Assembly (NCBI GenBank): GCA_024220525.1
Contig: JAMYWO010000091.1
Location: forward strand, 1 to 40,312
From: Cochliopodium minus
Lineage: Eukaryota; Discosea; Himatismenida; Cochliopodiidae
Reading direction: 5' to 3'
DNA: 40,312 bases
The notes beneath the pieces were generated by a model. The model worked only from the letters and a program-made list of their open reading frames with translations. It did not search any database and was not told where the DNA came from. The position numbers were made by a program, and so were the translations under genes. This document shows, piece after piece, positions 24,823 to 34,622 of the stretch (the stretch's first letter is position 1; each line of letters starts with the position of its first letter).

Positions 24823-26592
24823 ATGGATGATATAAGTTTCCTTAAACAAAGAAAAGATCCTGCATTGTTGGAGAAATATGAAAGGATAAAAACAAAAGCA
24901 CTGAATGAGGGAAAGGTAGAATCCAAATTGCTCCTTTGTTTTTTCCTTTGTTATGGAATGGGATATATGAAGATTGATATGATTCAAGCAGGAAGATTAG
25001 CTTCCGAAGTATCGGAAACAGGAAATTTATTGGCGAGTGGAATGAGAAGTTTTTATGGATGGAATACAATAATGGATTATGATAAAGGTATATATCAAGT
25101 TTTATTTGAATAGATATTTTTTCTAAAGTATTATATTTGTACCATAAGATTTTTTGATTTATACTTTCTTTTTATTATAATAAACGAAAGTATCAATTCT
25201 GAACATTTAATAAAATATAATTAAACGATAGATTTCTAATTTTATACAATTTAATGAATTTAAGTATTAATTTTGGAATTTAAAATTTTATCATTGAATT
25301 TTTTCTTTTGATTTCATCCAATTCTTTTTGATTTCATTTAATTCATTTTAAATTTTAAAAAAGCCCATTATTGTTTCGAAACATATTTGGATCAAAACAC
25401 TTCAGGCAAGAAGAAGCTTAGATCGTTTGCAATGAACATGCTTGGATACATGATGGACAATGGTTTGGGAGTGAGAGTGGACCACAAGAGGGCTAAACTT
25501 TACTACAGAAGCGCCATCAAGCTTGGAAACAGCATTTCAATGAATAACTTGGGCTACAGCTATCAGTATGGAATAGGAAACTCTGTAGATTACGCTAAAG
25601 CATTCAAATATTACAAAAAAGCAATTATCTTAGGAAATAGTGATTCTATGTTGAATTTGGTAACCAATTTTTCCATCAAATTTTTTTAATAAATTCAATC
25701 TTTATAATTTATTTTTTTTTAAAAAAAGGCTTTGATGTACGAGAAATCAGAAGTGGAAAAAAAATTTGAGTATTCAATTAAATTACTTAAAATTTGTGTA
25801 AAGTTGGGATGTCCTCTTTCTCCTTATTACATGGCAAGAATCTACGAAACGGGAAATGGGGTCGAGAAAAACTTGTTAAAGGCAATAGAATATTATAATT
25901 TGGGGATAGAAAGAGGGGATAGCAGTTGCTTAAATAACTTGGTAAATAAATTGATTTTATTTTTTGTTTTTATTTCATTTTATTTTATTTTAGGCTTTAA
26001 TGTACGAGAATGGGAGTGGGGTAGAAAAGAACTCAAACAAATCTATGGAACTTTATAACAGAGCAGTAGAACTTGGGAATAGCACCTCTATGTAACAAAT
26101 ATATATTTTTTTTTTCAAAATTTTTTTTAATTTTTTTTTCAATTTAAAAGGTTCAACCTTGGACACATTTATCAAACTGGAGAAGGAGTGGAAAAGGACT
26201 ACAAGAGAGCCACACAACTTTTCAAAACCTCCCACAAGTTGGGAAGCAACTTCCCCCTCTACTTTCTTGGCAAAAACTACCATGAGGGTCTTGGTGTCAA
26301 AAAGAATTTGGAGAAAGCTTGCAAGTACTTTCACAAGGGACTCCAAGTTTGTACAACCAACCCTGACAAATACGAAAAAGAATTTCTCGAGATTTTGAAC
26401 ACTAAACAGATTCAGTGGACTGTTGATTATCATAAGCATTGGCGTTCTGACGAGCATTTGAACTCCCGCATCCTTTCTTTGCTTTTGATCTTTAAGTACA
26501 AGTGTGTTCGTAACGCTAATTTGAAGAAGATCCTTGTTAAGGGGATTTCAATGAAAATAATTATGTATTTATCCAATCTTTGTCAAGTCTAA
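24823..26592 (+). CDS. Sel1-like tetratricopeptide repeat protein
   Basis: Five exons (24823-25087, 25364-25659, 25729-25941, 25994-26091, 26151-26592) give 437 residues. It contains at least five Sel1-like repeats of about 36 residues, each with the G-G/A pattern: NMLGYMMDNGLGVRVDHKRA, NNLGYSYQYGIGNSVDYAKA, YMARIYETGNGVEKNLLKA, ALMYENGSGVEKNSNKS, FNLGHIYQTGEGVEKDYKRA. Intron positions repeat between units, and two exons begin with the same ALMYE block, so the gene probably grew by exon duplication. Such proteins act as scaffolds in protein quality control, secretion and signalling. No signal peptide or membrane helix is seen. The C-terminal 90 residues are not repeats and are helical and basic. 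Confidence 0.88.
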
Positions 26593-28174
26593 TGTTTTTT
26601 TTTTCGATTAAATCTTTTAAATTTTAAATTATAAAATTTTTGTTTATTATTTGAAATGGAAGACCAAGATAAAAAATCAAATTTCAAAATTATATTTAAA
26701 TTAAACTTGAATTGAGATCTTTTTTGATTTGAATGTTGATCCTTGTCAAAAAAAAAACAATGATATATTGAAAAATATAAATCATATAAATCACCAATTT
26801 GTTAAAAAAAAAATTGTTTTTGATATTTAATCCTATTTTTAAGTAAAATAGGATCAAATTTATTTTATTTTTTCAAAAGAAAGACTAAACCTTTTGTCTA
26901 TTATTTTAAAGGTTGAAAACCTTCTCATAATTTCCATATGGGCTTACTACGCTCACTTGGGCTTATCTCATTTTTTAAAAAACAAAAACGGGAAAAAACA
27001 AATTAAATGTTGACAACAAAAAGTGGGCAACCTTCTGTTTTGATTATTAATAGAACTAGCTATTTTAAGGAAAGTAGACATCCTCCTATTTCTGGAAAAT
27101 AGAAAAACCAGATTTTATCGAATTTGCATGAAATAACCCACAAAACCTTCAAAAGGCTTTCCCATTCCTGTCCAAATAAAAATAAACACTCAGTTTATTC
27201 TTGGTATATTCGGTGTACATATTTTCATGTGTACACCAGGTGGACCATCCTATCTTTTCGATGAACATTCAATTACTTGTACACCCCACACAGGCCAGCA
27301 ATCTCTTTTCCAGTGATCCATTTGCAGACAAACATATATGGAGAACTAATCAGCCCACTCATTCGAATGGATCTAACTCCCCAAAGGTGATGAAATTCCT
27401 GTTCAATAAATCAGAGAAATGTAATTTACAATAAAAAAAATCTATGAAGGGTTGAATAAGCCTACTGATTTTCAGGGATTTTACTCTCCAAAGAAGAAGA
27501 TGTTCTTTTCTTTTTTCCAGAGAATTCTTTGTTATTAAACAAAAATATGGAGAACGAATGGTCCTTCAATTTAGGAATGACCAACCGCTACTTCTTAATA
27601 GAAATTTTACTTCCATCTTTAAGGTAAAACAACCTATTTCAAGGTGAAACTAACCTTGTTTCTTCAAGGTGAAACGTACCTTGAGTTCTATTTGTTAAAG
27701 TAAAATAGAAAAAACCTTTTTTGATGTATTTTTGAAAGGGAAGACAAAACTTTAATTGGGTGTTTTTTTATTTTTCATTTTTTTTCATTTTTTTTTATTT
27801 TTTTGAGATTTTCATCTTTCTTAAAATCTTTCCATCGCAAATATGAATATTTAAATAAACATTTGAAAATATTAATATTGAGATATATATGATGGGATTG
27901 TTGTAATAGTTCGTTCTCTCTTATTTGTAAATATTTTCTTTTATATTTCTATTCATTCTTTTAATTGTTAATCTCTAAAAATATTCTTTCAATAAAAAGA
28001 AGTATTCAATCTCATCAACAAGATGAGTAAATTAAAATTTTCTTTTTAATATTATTTCCTCAATCTATTCATCAATTATTGAATCTTAAATAAAGTGCAT
28101 AAAATAAAATTTATTGGTTTTGTTTTTTAAATTTTCATAATTTGCATTTATAAATTTTAATTAAAATAATTTAG
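26593..28174. other. About 1.6 kb without a recognisable gene, carrying small hairpins
   Basis: From about 26880 to 27760 the composition is clearly more complex than ordinary intergenic DNA here, yet no frame is longer than about 77 codons and no exon chain could be built. It contains inverted repeats: AAGGTT/AACCTT (26910-26924), GGTGTACA/TGTACACC (27212-27237), and three consecutive hairpins based on CAAGGTGAAAC...ACCTTG (27620-27683, spaced about 24 bases). A decayed mobile element, an untranslated RNA or a decayed gene are all possible. I found no tRNA. Confidence 0.5.
27620..27683. repeat. Three tandem imperfect hairpins
   Basis: Units at 27620-27635, 27640-27658 and 27665-27683 each pair AAGGT-type and ACCTT-type arms around a GAAAC-containing loop. 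The third is a perfect 6-base stem (CAAGGT/ACCTTG). A similar AAGGTT-GAA-AACCTT hairpin lies at 26910-26924. The role is unknown. Confidence 0.55.
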
Positions 28175-28536
28175 GGGAGAAAAAATTAGATTGAATTTGT
28201 GGGTAGAATTCTATCATGATTGCGTTTATTTCATTGGTAATTTTAATATAAATAGAAAAATATTTTAATTTATATATTTAAAAAATATAAAAAATGTATA
28301 AAAAAAAAATTTTGGTTTGATTTATAATATAAATTTATTTTATATTATCAGTGATTGGAGATGTAAGCATGCACTGGGTAAATTTAATAAATAAAATGAT
28401 TGAAAAAAATATATGAATAAATTTTTATAATATTTTATAATAAAAATTTAGATAATTGAACTTGATTAAATGCAAGCTAATTTAGTTTTATAAAAAGTTA
28501 TATATTCAGATTCTGCAAGCTGCTTGGGTGAAGTGA
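28175..28536 (+). other. Possible exon chain of an unrecognised short or broken gene
   Basis: Three segments bounded by GT-AG pairs can be read in phase: 28175-28236, 28352-28377 and from 28510 to a TGA near 28536. They give a peptide including LWVEFYHDCVYFI and VIGDVSMHW. Their composition is exon-like compared with the A/T flanks. No start exon was found: the upstream ATG at 28023 with a GTAAAT donor does not give an open phase. It may be a remnant or the tail of a gene I could not rebuild. Confidence 0.2.
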
Positions 28537-28668
28537 GGGGCTTGGAACTCTTGATGCAATTCTGGAGAGGATTGCAGCTATTTAAATGAATTCTCAACAA
28601 AGGAAGAATGAGTGAGCATTCTGCAAGCACAAGATACAATTGATTGGATGCTTCAATTGATCAAACTT

Positions 28669-28669
28669 N
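28669..28669. other. Single N: scaffold join
   Basis: One ambiguous base. To its right is the 5' end of an F-box paralogue read on the minus strand, with sequence nearly identical to 20140-20228. To its left the paralogue does not continue. This is a join of contigs rather than a simple unread base. Confidence 0.8.
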
Positions 28670-28752
28670 TTCAATTTCTCTGCTTTGATTGTTTCTGATT
28701 CATTGGAGATCTTCTTGAATTCATTTTGAAGGTATTCTTCATTTAAATGCAT
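28670..28752 (-). CDS. F-box protein, paralogue C (N-terminal fragment cut by the gap)
   Basis: The ATG at 28752 opens 27 codons that match the N-terminus of paralogue A almost exactly: MHLNEEYLQNEFKKISNESE here against MKLNEEYLQNEFKK in A. The frame runs into the N at 28669 and nothing on the other side continues it. It starts 73 bases downstream of the stop codon of paralogue B, so B and C were head-to-tail neighbours. The remainder of the gene is missing from this window. Confidence 0.75.
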
Positions 28753-28825
28753 TTTTTTTTATATTTTATTTAATAAATTTTTTTATTCTTAAATAAACTA
28801 TCTTGAAATTTAAATTTTAATTAAT

Positions 28826-30073
28826 TTAATTTTTGTTTTTGATGAGATGTAAAAGCCTTTCTTTGATTTCAAGTTCATCCATCTTGTTCAACATGCATTC
28901 CAAACCAACTGAATTAAAAAATAAATTAAAAATAAAATAAATAATAAATTAATTAAAAAAACCTTTTTGGGAAATTTCTTTTTGGAGAGATTCTCTTTCA
29001 GATTCAGAAATCAACTCTTTGACACATTCTTGTGAAAACAAATCATCTGCAATTTCAGAAACAGAGTCATGACAACATCCTTTTTCTTCTTCCACTTCTC
29101 TGGATAATACGCCGATGCCACACTTAAAAGGGCGTCTAAAATAAAAAAGTTAAATTAATTTAAATTTTAAATTAAAAAAAATTGAAATTTAAAATTACCT
29201 TGGTTTGTTAAAAATGCAAGACCATTCAAATATTTTATCACGTAATTGCCAATATTCATAAAATCCAGGAGAATTGCTTTTAGGTTTGTTTCGTTCAATA
29301 AAATTGGGTTTTTCATCCTCAAAAGAAGGTCTTTTGAAATAGGGTCTGGGTGGCTCTTTGGTTTCACCACTTTTCTTTTCTTCTTCTATTTAATTTATAA
29401 AAGGAAATTTTTATTTATTATTATCTTTTTTATCTTTATTTATTATTTAAAATAATATTATTATTTTTATAAATTTTATTTTTATTTATTTTATTTATTT
29501 TTATTTATTATTATTTAAAATTTATAATTTAGTTTATTTTTTATTTTTTTATACTTTTTGGGTAATCTTCTATAAAGAGTTTGGACCATAGAATGTCGTT
29601 TCTAGATGCAATCAACCATTCTTTGTTGACACGAGATGCTTTAATCAAATCTTTAGAATTCAAGTGCATGAAAACAAGTTTCAAAATGAGTTTTCTGTTT
29701 GTTTGATTGTTTGGAAAATCACTTTTATCTTTTTCGGAAGGTTGGATGGAGAAAACAGTACTTTATAAAATGAAAAAAACTGAAAAGATTTAAATAATTT
29801 TTATTAATTTATTTACCTTTTTTTTGGAAATGATAAAATTTTTGTTGGGTTCTTCCTTGGGAAAGGCAAGTTTTTTAAAGGAATTTTTTTTTTGATAGGT
29901 AAAGAAAACATTTGTGGAGGCATATTTTTAACTTGTTTATCTTTTTAAAGTTATTTAGATTTTATCAAATTTTTTTTTTTTTACTTTCTTTGATTTTTTT
30001 TCTTTCGAAAACGCTGAGCTTTCTCAAAATGAGAATTTGAAATTTAATTTCAGGAGAAAGAGTTATCCCACTA
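28826..30073 (-). CDS. F-box protein, paralogue B (5' end missing at the gap)
   Basis: Exons read on the minus strand: 30073 (cut) to 29985, 29940-29817, 29760-29555, 29385-29199, 29135-28963 and 28908-28826. Four of them match paralogue A in order and nearly in length (two are identical: 173 and 83 bases). The F-box block (LILKLVFMHLNSKDLIKASR) is unchanged. Differences: B lacks one codon in the linker exon, and it has an extra 124-base exon coding a Pro/Lys-rich stretch (MPPQMFSLPIKKKIPLKN) that A does not show. The last intron again starts with GTT (GTTTTT). The first 120 or so codons are lost at the N at 30074. Confidence 0.75.
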
Positions 30074-30148
30074 NAAAATTTGAAATAAAAAATTTGAAAT
30101 AAAAAATTTGAAATAAAAAATTTGAAATAAAAAATTTGAAATAAAAAA
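30074..30148. repeat. Single N followed by five copies of a 14-base unit
   Basis: The N at 30074 ends the F-box insert. It is followed directly by five exact copies of TTTGAAATAAAAAA-type units, with phases at 30079, 30093, 30107, 30121 and 30135. The same unit occurs twice near 287-312. The repeat lies in an intron of the lipase-like gene and probably caused the assembly break. Confidence 0.8.
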
Positions 30149-30187
30149 TAATGATAAAAAATTAATTAAAAATATCATTTTTATTAG

Positions 30188-30455
30188 GATCCAACTGATG
30201 TCGCACTTTTAGTTAAACAAATTAACAATCCTGTTCAAATTGTAAATTAAAAAAAATCTTTTTCATCAAATAAATTTTTAAAAAAAAAGTTTTACCAACC
30301 TAAATATGCTCACTTGGATCCTCTTTTGGGTTATGAAGCTTGGAAATTAACTTACCCTACTGTTGTGTAAAAATAAATCTTGAATAAATTTAATTTATTT
30401 TTTTTACTTTTTTTTTTTAAAAAGTGATCTTCTTAACAAATATGGACTCAACTAA
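30188..30455 (+). CDS. C-terminal end of an acid-lipase-like alpha/beta hydrolase (5' part lost at gap)
   Basis: Three exons remain: 30188-30241, 30290-30366 and 30425-30455. They encode DPTDVALLVKQINNPVQI, then FYQPKYAHLDPLLGYEAWK, then DLLNKYGLN and a stop. This matches the end of gastric/lysosomal acid lipases: the ADPxDVxLL segment that carries the catalytic Asp, then the Y.HLDF segment with the catalytic His and a final aromatic helix. Such enzymes hydrolyse triacylglycerols and cholesteryl esters in lysosomes. The N-terminal region with the Ser nucleophile is absent, since the gap at 30074 cuts the gene. The last exon carries only ten codons including the split one. It converges with the gene at 30527. 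Confidence 0.72.
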
Positions 30456-30526
30456 AAGATTTTTCAAAGAAAAAAAAAAAATTTGAACTCTTTTTAAATT
30501 TTTTATTAAAGTAAAAAAAAAAAATT

Positions 30527-31684
30527 TTATTTTATGTTTTTCAAAAAATCTGCCAAAGTATCATTAATAATTGATTCAAAGAGTTTTTTCACAAACTCAA
30601 AATCACTTTCTCCAGCTTTGAGTAAGTTCTCAACAAACTGTTGGTTGTTCATTAACTTGGTAGTGTTTACCAAAGAGTCAAAATTTTTCTTTTTTTCATC
30701 TTTTTTCCCTTTTTCTACCTTCAAAATGACATAAGGGTGAAGAATTGTCCTCTTGGTCTTCTGATCGATCAACTTTGTGTTATCTTTGCAAAGATTAACG
30801 TATTTAAGAAAATACTCACGATCTTCTTCACAAGCCAATCCTTTGACAATCACATATTTTCCATACGCAAGAGGTTTCTCTGGTCCAAAATCAATCGTAG
30901 CAGAAAATAAAGACTTGTCCCTCATTATCCTGTTGATGACTTCTCCCAATGCCTTCCCTGTTATTCCTATCAAAGGAGCAATGGTTGCAAATGATCCTAC
31001 TGGTATAGGAAACGCAGTCAAAGCTTTTGCGAGCATTCCAGCTGTTTCGCCAATAATGGTTCCTACTTGTTTTTTTTCTTTGTTCTTTGCAATAGATTCA
31101 TACTTTCTGGTAGAATCTTTAATAAATTTGATTGTCAATTTTTTGATATCTTTTTTATCAGAGCTGTAGATTATATTTGATCCTTTGCCAATGTCTCCCA
31201 TCACAAAGCCTGGGTACATTTGTTGAATGGAATTGGAGATTCTGATCTTATCAAAGTAATTGATGTATTCGGCTCCTTCAAAATTGGATGCAATCACATA
31301 TCTGTGTCTGAACTTATTTTTTTTTTCGAATGGGATGTTGATGTAATGATAAGATATCGTGAAATCCTTTTCTCCTTCGAGATTGTTTTCTTTAATCTCA
31401 ATTTTGTCATTTAGATCAGAAATAAGCTGTTCAGGATATTTATTTTCAATTTCCATCGGATAGATCATCTTTTGATTTTTTCCTGGAGCTATGTAGAAGA
31501 TTGTATGGGGTGTATTGTCATTTATCTTTCTTATCTCTCTTCTATAAGTCCATTCAAAGATATTCTGGCATAAAGTGGGGATGTATTCTCGCTTTGAACA
31601 ACTTTTGTTTTGTTTAATCTTTGGTCCCTCTGAATTCTCTACATTGTTGGCATTTGGTGAGATTTCTATCTTTGTTTCCTCCAT
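30527..31684 (-). CDS. Intronless gene, unknown protein with a hydrophobic Gly/Ala-rich segment
   Basis: A single uninterrupted frame of 385 codons from the ATG at 31684. The reading frame continues a few codons upstream without an ATG. The protein is Lys-rich and soluble-looking except for one stretch, about residues 220-260. There GTIIGETAGMLAKALTAFPI and IAPLIGITGKALGEVI make a Gly/Ala-rich hydrophobic hairpin that could enter a membrane. There is no signal peptide. I do not recognise the family. It is the only long intron-free frame in the window, which would fit a retrocopy or a gene acquired by transfer. Its codon use looks like that of its neighbours. Function unknown. Confidence 0.8.
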   Translation of the reverse strand: MEETKIEISPNANNVENSEGPKIKQNKSCSKREYIPTLCQNIFEWTYRREIRKINDNTPHTIFYIAPGKNQKMIYPMEIENKYPEQLISDLNDKIEIKENNLEGEKDFTISYHYINIPFEKKNKFRHRYVIASNFEGAEYINYFDKIRISNSIQQMYPGFVMGDIGKGSNIIYSSDKKDIKKLTIKFIKDSTRKYESIAKNKEKKQVGTIIGETAGMLAKALTAFPIPVGSFATIAPLIGITGKALGEVINRIMRDKSLFSATIDFGPEKPLAYGKYVIVKGLACEEDREYFLKYVNLCKDNTKLIDQKTKRTILHPYVILKVEKGKKDEKKKNFDSLVNTTKLMNNQQFVENLLKAGESDFEFVKKLFESIINDTLADFLKNIK

Positions 31685-31967
31685 TTTTGATTCCAATTTA
31701 GTTTTTTTTTGAATTTAAATTATATTATAATATTTTTATTTTTGTCATTTTTAATTTTTCTGAAATTTTATGTCAACATATTCATTCATTTTTGATAAAA
31801 TTAGAATTTGAATTTAAATAAAGTTATTTGAAAATGAAAAAAAGAAATTTCTCTTAATTTGATCTTAAATCAATACTTTAAAGATTTGTATGATTTGAGA
31901 AACAAATTTAATTTTTTATGAAACAGGAATAATTTCAAAAAATAAATTAAATATCAAAACTTTTTTT

Positions 31968-33110
31968 TTAGAGTTTTGATATTTCCTGATTTTGTATTGT
32001 CATCAATGCGAACTGGTATCCCTTTACACCTATATTGTAAAAAAAAAAAAATAAAGGAACAATCAACAAACTATTTTTAAATTTACCTGCTCCAAAGAAA
32101 CAAGCTTTGACCAATGGTGAAAAATCTGATTTGACTCCATTCGCAAATGTATTTGAAATATGAACCTTTTAAAATAAAATTAAAAAATAAAAATAAAAAT
32201 AAATAAAAATAAAATAATAGAAAATAATAGAAAATAAAATGATAGAAAATAAAAAATAAAAAATAAAAAATAAAAAATAAAAAATAAAAAAAAATAATAG
32301 AAAATAAAAATATAAAAAATGAAATAATAAAAAAAAAATGATATAAAATAATAAAAAAAAAATGATATACAATAAAATATAAAAAAATAAAATAAAAATA
32401 ATAAAAATAATAAAAAATAATAAAATAAAAAATAAGTATGAACCTTTTTAAAAAATAAAAATAAAAATAAAAAATTAACAAATAATTCTTTTTATTACTT
32501 CATAAACTGGCACAACAGTGGTCAAATCTTTTATTGACTGTAATAATACTCTGTAATTTCCCTCAGAAAACGCTCCTGGGTTAATTATAACACCATCATA
32601 TTTTTCCTTTTCTTCTAACTTTATTAATAAAAAAAAATTATTAAAATGTTATTAATTTTTAAAAAATTAAAATTAATACACATCCCCAAACTTTACTCGC
32701 CAATTCACCTTTTTTAAAAAAAATTTTATCAAAAAATTGATTTAAATATTTAATGTGACATTTACCTTCTATGTTGCTGTGATAAAATGATACATTAATG
32801 TTCGATTCTTGAGCATATTTCAATATTTCTTCTTCATAATCTTTCAATGTCTTTTTCCCAAATTTTTCAAAGTTGATTTTCCCTTTATAAAAATCATATT
32901 AAGATGATTTTAATCATGAATGGATATATGGAATATATTAAAGATTTATATCAATCAATCAAATGTGATTTTTATTTCATAAGATCATTTTTTACCTCTC
33001 ATATTCAATCCTGCTCCATGTAATACTATGATAATAAAATATTTGTAAATTTAAATCAATAAAACTGACATTAAAGAATTCAAACTCAACACTTTTCTTG
33101 AAATTTTCAT
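31968..33110 (-). CDS. Type II 3-dehydroquinase-like protein, probably catalytically inactive
   Basis: Seven exons (33110-33086, 33025-32996, 32882-32766, 32708-32680, 32618-32499, 32165-32087, 32029-31968) give 153 residues, the usual size for type II dehydroquinases. The fold signatures align without gaps at the N-terminus: VLILHGAGLNMRG for the family's NGPNLNLLG, KFGKKTL for VYGRTTL, HSNIEGELA for QSNHEGELI, VIINPGA, EVHISN and FFGAGVKGYQFAL for the GxGxxGYxxAL end. Asn80 and His109 are kept. The catalytic Tyr is Phe26, the loop Arg is Ile21, and the His after NPGA, the Asp that follows and the late substrate-binding Arg are not seen. It is therefore probably a pseudoenzyme or binds another ligand. 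The first exon is 25 bases with a GTTTGA donor. Confidence 0.82.
32166..32498 (-). repeat. A/T satellite intron of the dehydroquinase-like gene
   Basis: A 333-base intron made of AAAAAT and AATAAAA units on the plus strand (T-rich on the sense strand). A short repeat, ATGATATAAAATAATAAAAA, occurs twice near 32338-32375. Two Phe/Tyr-only frames here are artefacts of the repeat. Confidence 0.75.
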
Positions 33111-33410
33111 TTTTTTTTTAATTTTAATTTTAATTCATTTCAAAATTTTTAATTTCAAATACCATGTTAACTAATAATCTTTTGTTTAGGATTTTCTTCT
33201 AAATAAATTTATTGTTTTGATTAGTGAAATTATTTTTCTAGATTTTAATCTCTTTTTTTTGAAATTATTACCAAACAAAATTAAAATTTATTAACTTCCT
33301 ATTTAAATATTTTCATGAAAAACAAATTTTTATAAGTTCCAAAGAATCTTTTCCAGTTAAATCTGAATCTCCTAATTCACAAATGAATCTAAAAATATTT
33401 ATCAAGATTA

Positions 33411-34516
33411 TTAGTCCCATATGTTTATGTGTTTGACATCAATCGAGAAAAGTTCAATAGGAAGGAGAGATTTATTATCAATGTGAATCAAATTCAAAAG
33501 AATGATTTGATTGTTTAGGTAGCAAGTACTAACGAAAGGATAAAGATATTCACCTTTGGGAACAACAATTCCATCGAGTGTGAATTGATAAACAGGGTCG
33601 TTTTCTTCAGGTTTTTTGAAGAAGAAACTAACAGTACCATTCTCTTTTTCATAACTTCCTTTGTGAAGTAAAAAGTAAACTGTCCCTTTATCTTTAAAAT
33701 TTGTACACTCTGATGGAAGTTGTTCCCCGTCCCTGTTTGTGCACCAATAAGCAGAAGTGTCATCGTGATAGTACCCGAATCTATATCTAAAAAGATTTAT
33801 TTCGTAAGTTAATTTATTAATCATTTAATTTTAGAAATATTATATTTATTCAATTTGAGTTTTGAAAAATGGATTACTTATCAACTCCAAACCCTGTACT
33901 TAATGTATCAGGTATTTTTGTTTGTTTTAAAGCAACTCCAATTGTAACATTGTTGCTTTTCATTTGAACAAATTTTTTGGATGTTTTTTGTAAAAAAAAA
34001 TCAAAATAATGTTTTTTTTTACTCTCGAATGCTCTCCAAAAAAAATGGGTACAAAACTCCTTCTATCACAAAACTTTTCCCCAAAGCAGTTTGCCAAGCA
34101 TTTTGTTCTATTTTTCAAATAAAAAGTTGTATAAATTTTGATATTTTTTAAAAATTCATTTTACGTTCAATATGAATGAGGTGTTTTCTGTTATATTCAT
34201 CCAATTTGAATTTCCCATCGAATTTTGAATCATCCCATTCAATCCTCATCAAAAGGTAATTTGATTTCCAAGATTTTACAGATGTGGGTAAAGAGATGCA
34301 CAGAGATGGATCGATATCTTTGAATTGATTCTCGAAAAAGAGTTTCCAGAATTTTTCCTCTTTTTTTAAAATAAAGAAAAATCCTTTGCATACAACTGCC
34401 ATTGAATATAATTCTTCATATTCTAATTTGGAAAGGATCATCATCCATATTTGTTTATCATTCAAAGAAATACAATTATCTTTTGATATTGGTTTTCTTT
34501 TTGATTCATATTGCAT
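33411..34516 (-). CDS. F-box and SPRY domain protein (FBXO45/Fsn-like layout)
   Basis: Four exons (34516-34165, 34107-34023, 33955-33878, 33786-33411) give 296 residues. Residues about 15-60 are an F-box: LNDKQIWMMILSKLEYEELY then VCKGFFFILKKEEKFWKLFF. After about 60 linking residues comes a SPRY-like beta sandwich: FVIEGVLYPFF, NNVTIGVAL, FGVDKYRFGYYHDDTSAYWC, TVYFLLHKG, GTVSFFFKKPEE and YLYPFVSTC follow the family order. In animals F-box/SPRY proteins form E3 ubiquitin ligases that select substrates with the SPRY part; that role is inferred here. It shares a 106-base upstream region with the divergent gene at 34623. Confidence 0.78.
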
Positions 34517-34622
34517 TTTTTTTTAAGATTTATATTAAAATAGAATCTAAAGTTCCTTATCTCAATCCTTTCTTGGTTTAATGATTTTTAAAAAAAAAAA
34601 AAATTGTAAATAATAGAAAGAA

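Noticed and set aside
26053-26457. Minus-strand frame of 134 codons and a plus-strand frame at 26159-26398
   Set aside because: Both overlap the last Sel1 exon in other frames and lack any repeat or domain pattern.
27201-27434. Plus-strand frame of 77 codons
   Set aside because: There is no recognisable domain, no splice partners, and the frame crosses the inverted repeat at 27212-27237.
30075-30148. Regular repeats that could suggest a CRISPR-like array
   Set aside because: The 14-base units are directly adjacent with no unique spacers, in a eukaryotic intron.
32083-32481. Minus-strand frame of 132 codons resembling a membrane protein
   Set aside because: It spans the satellite intron of the dehydroquinase-like gene and only its end is coding.
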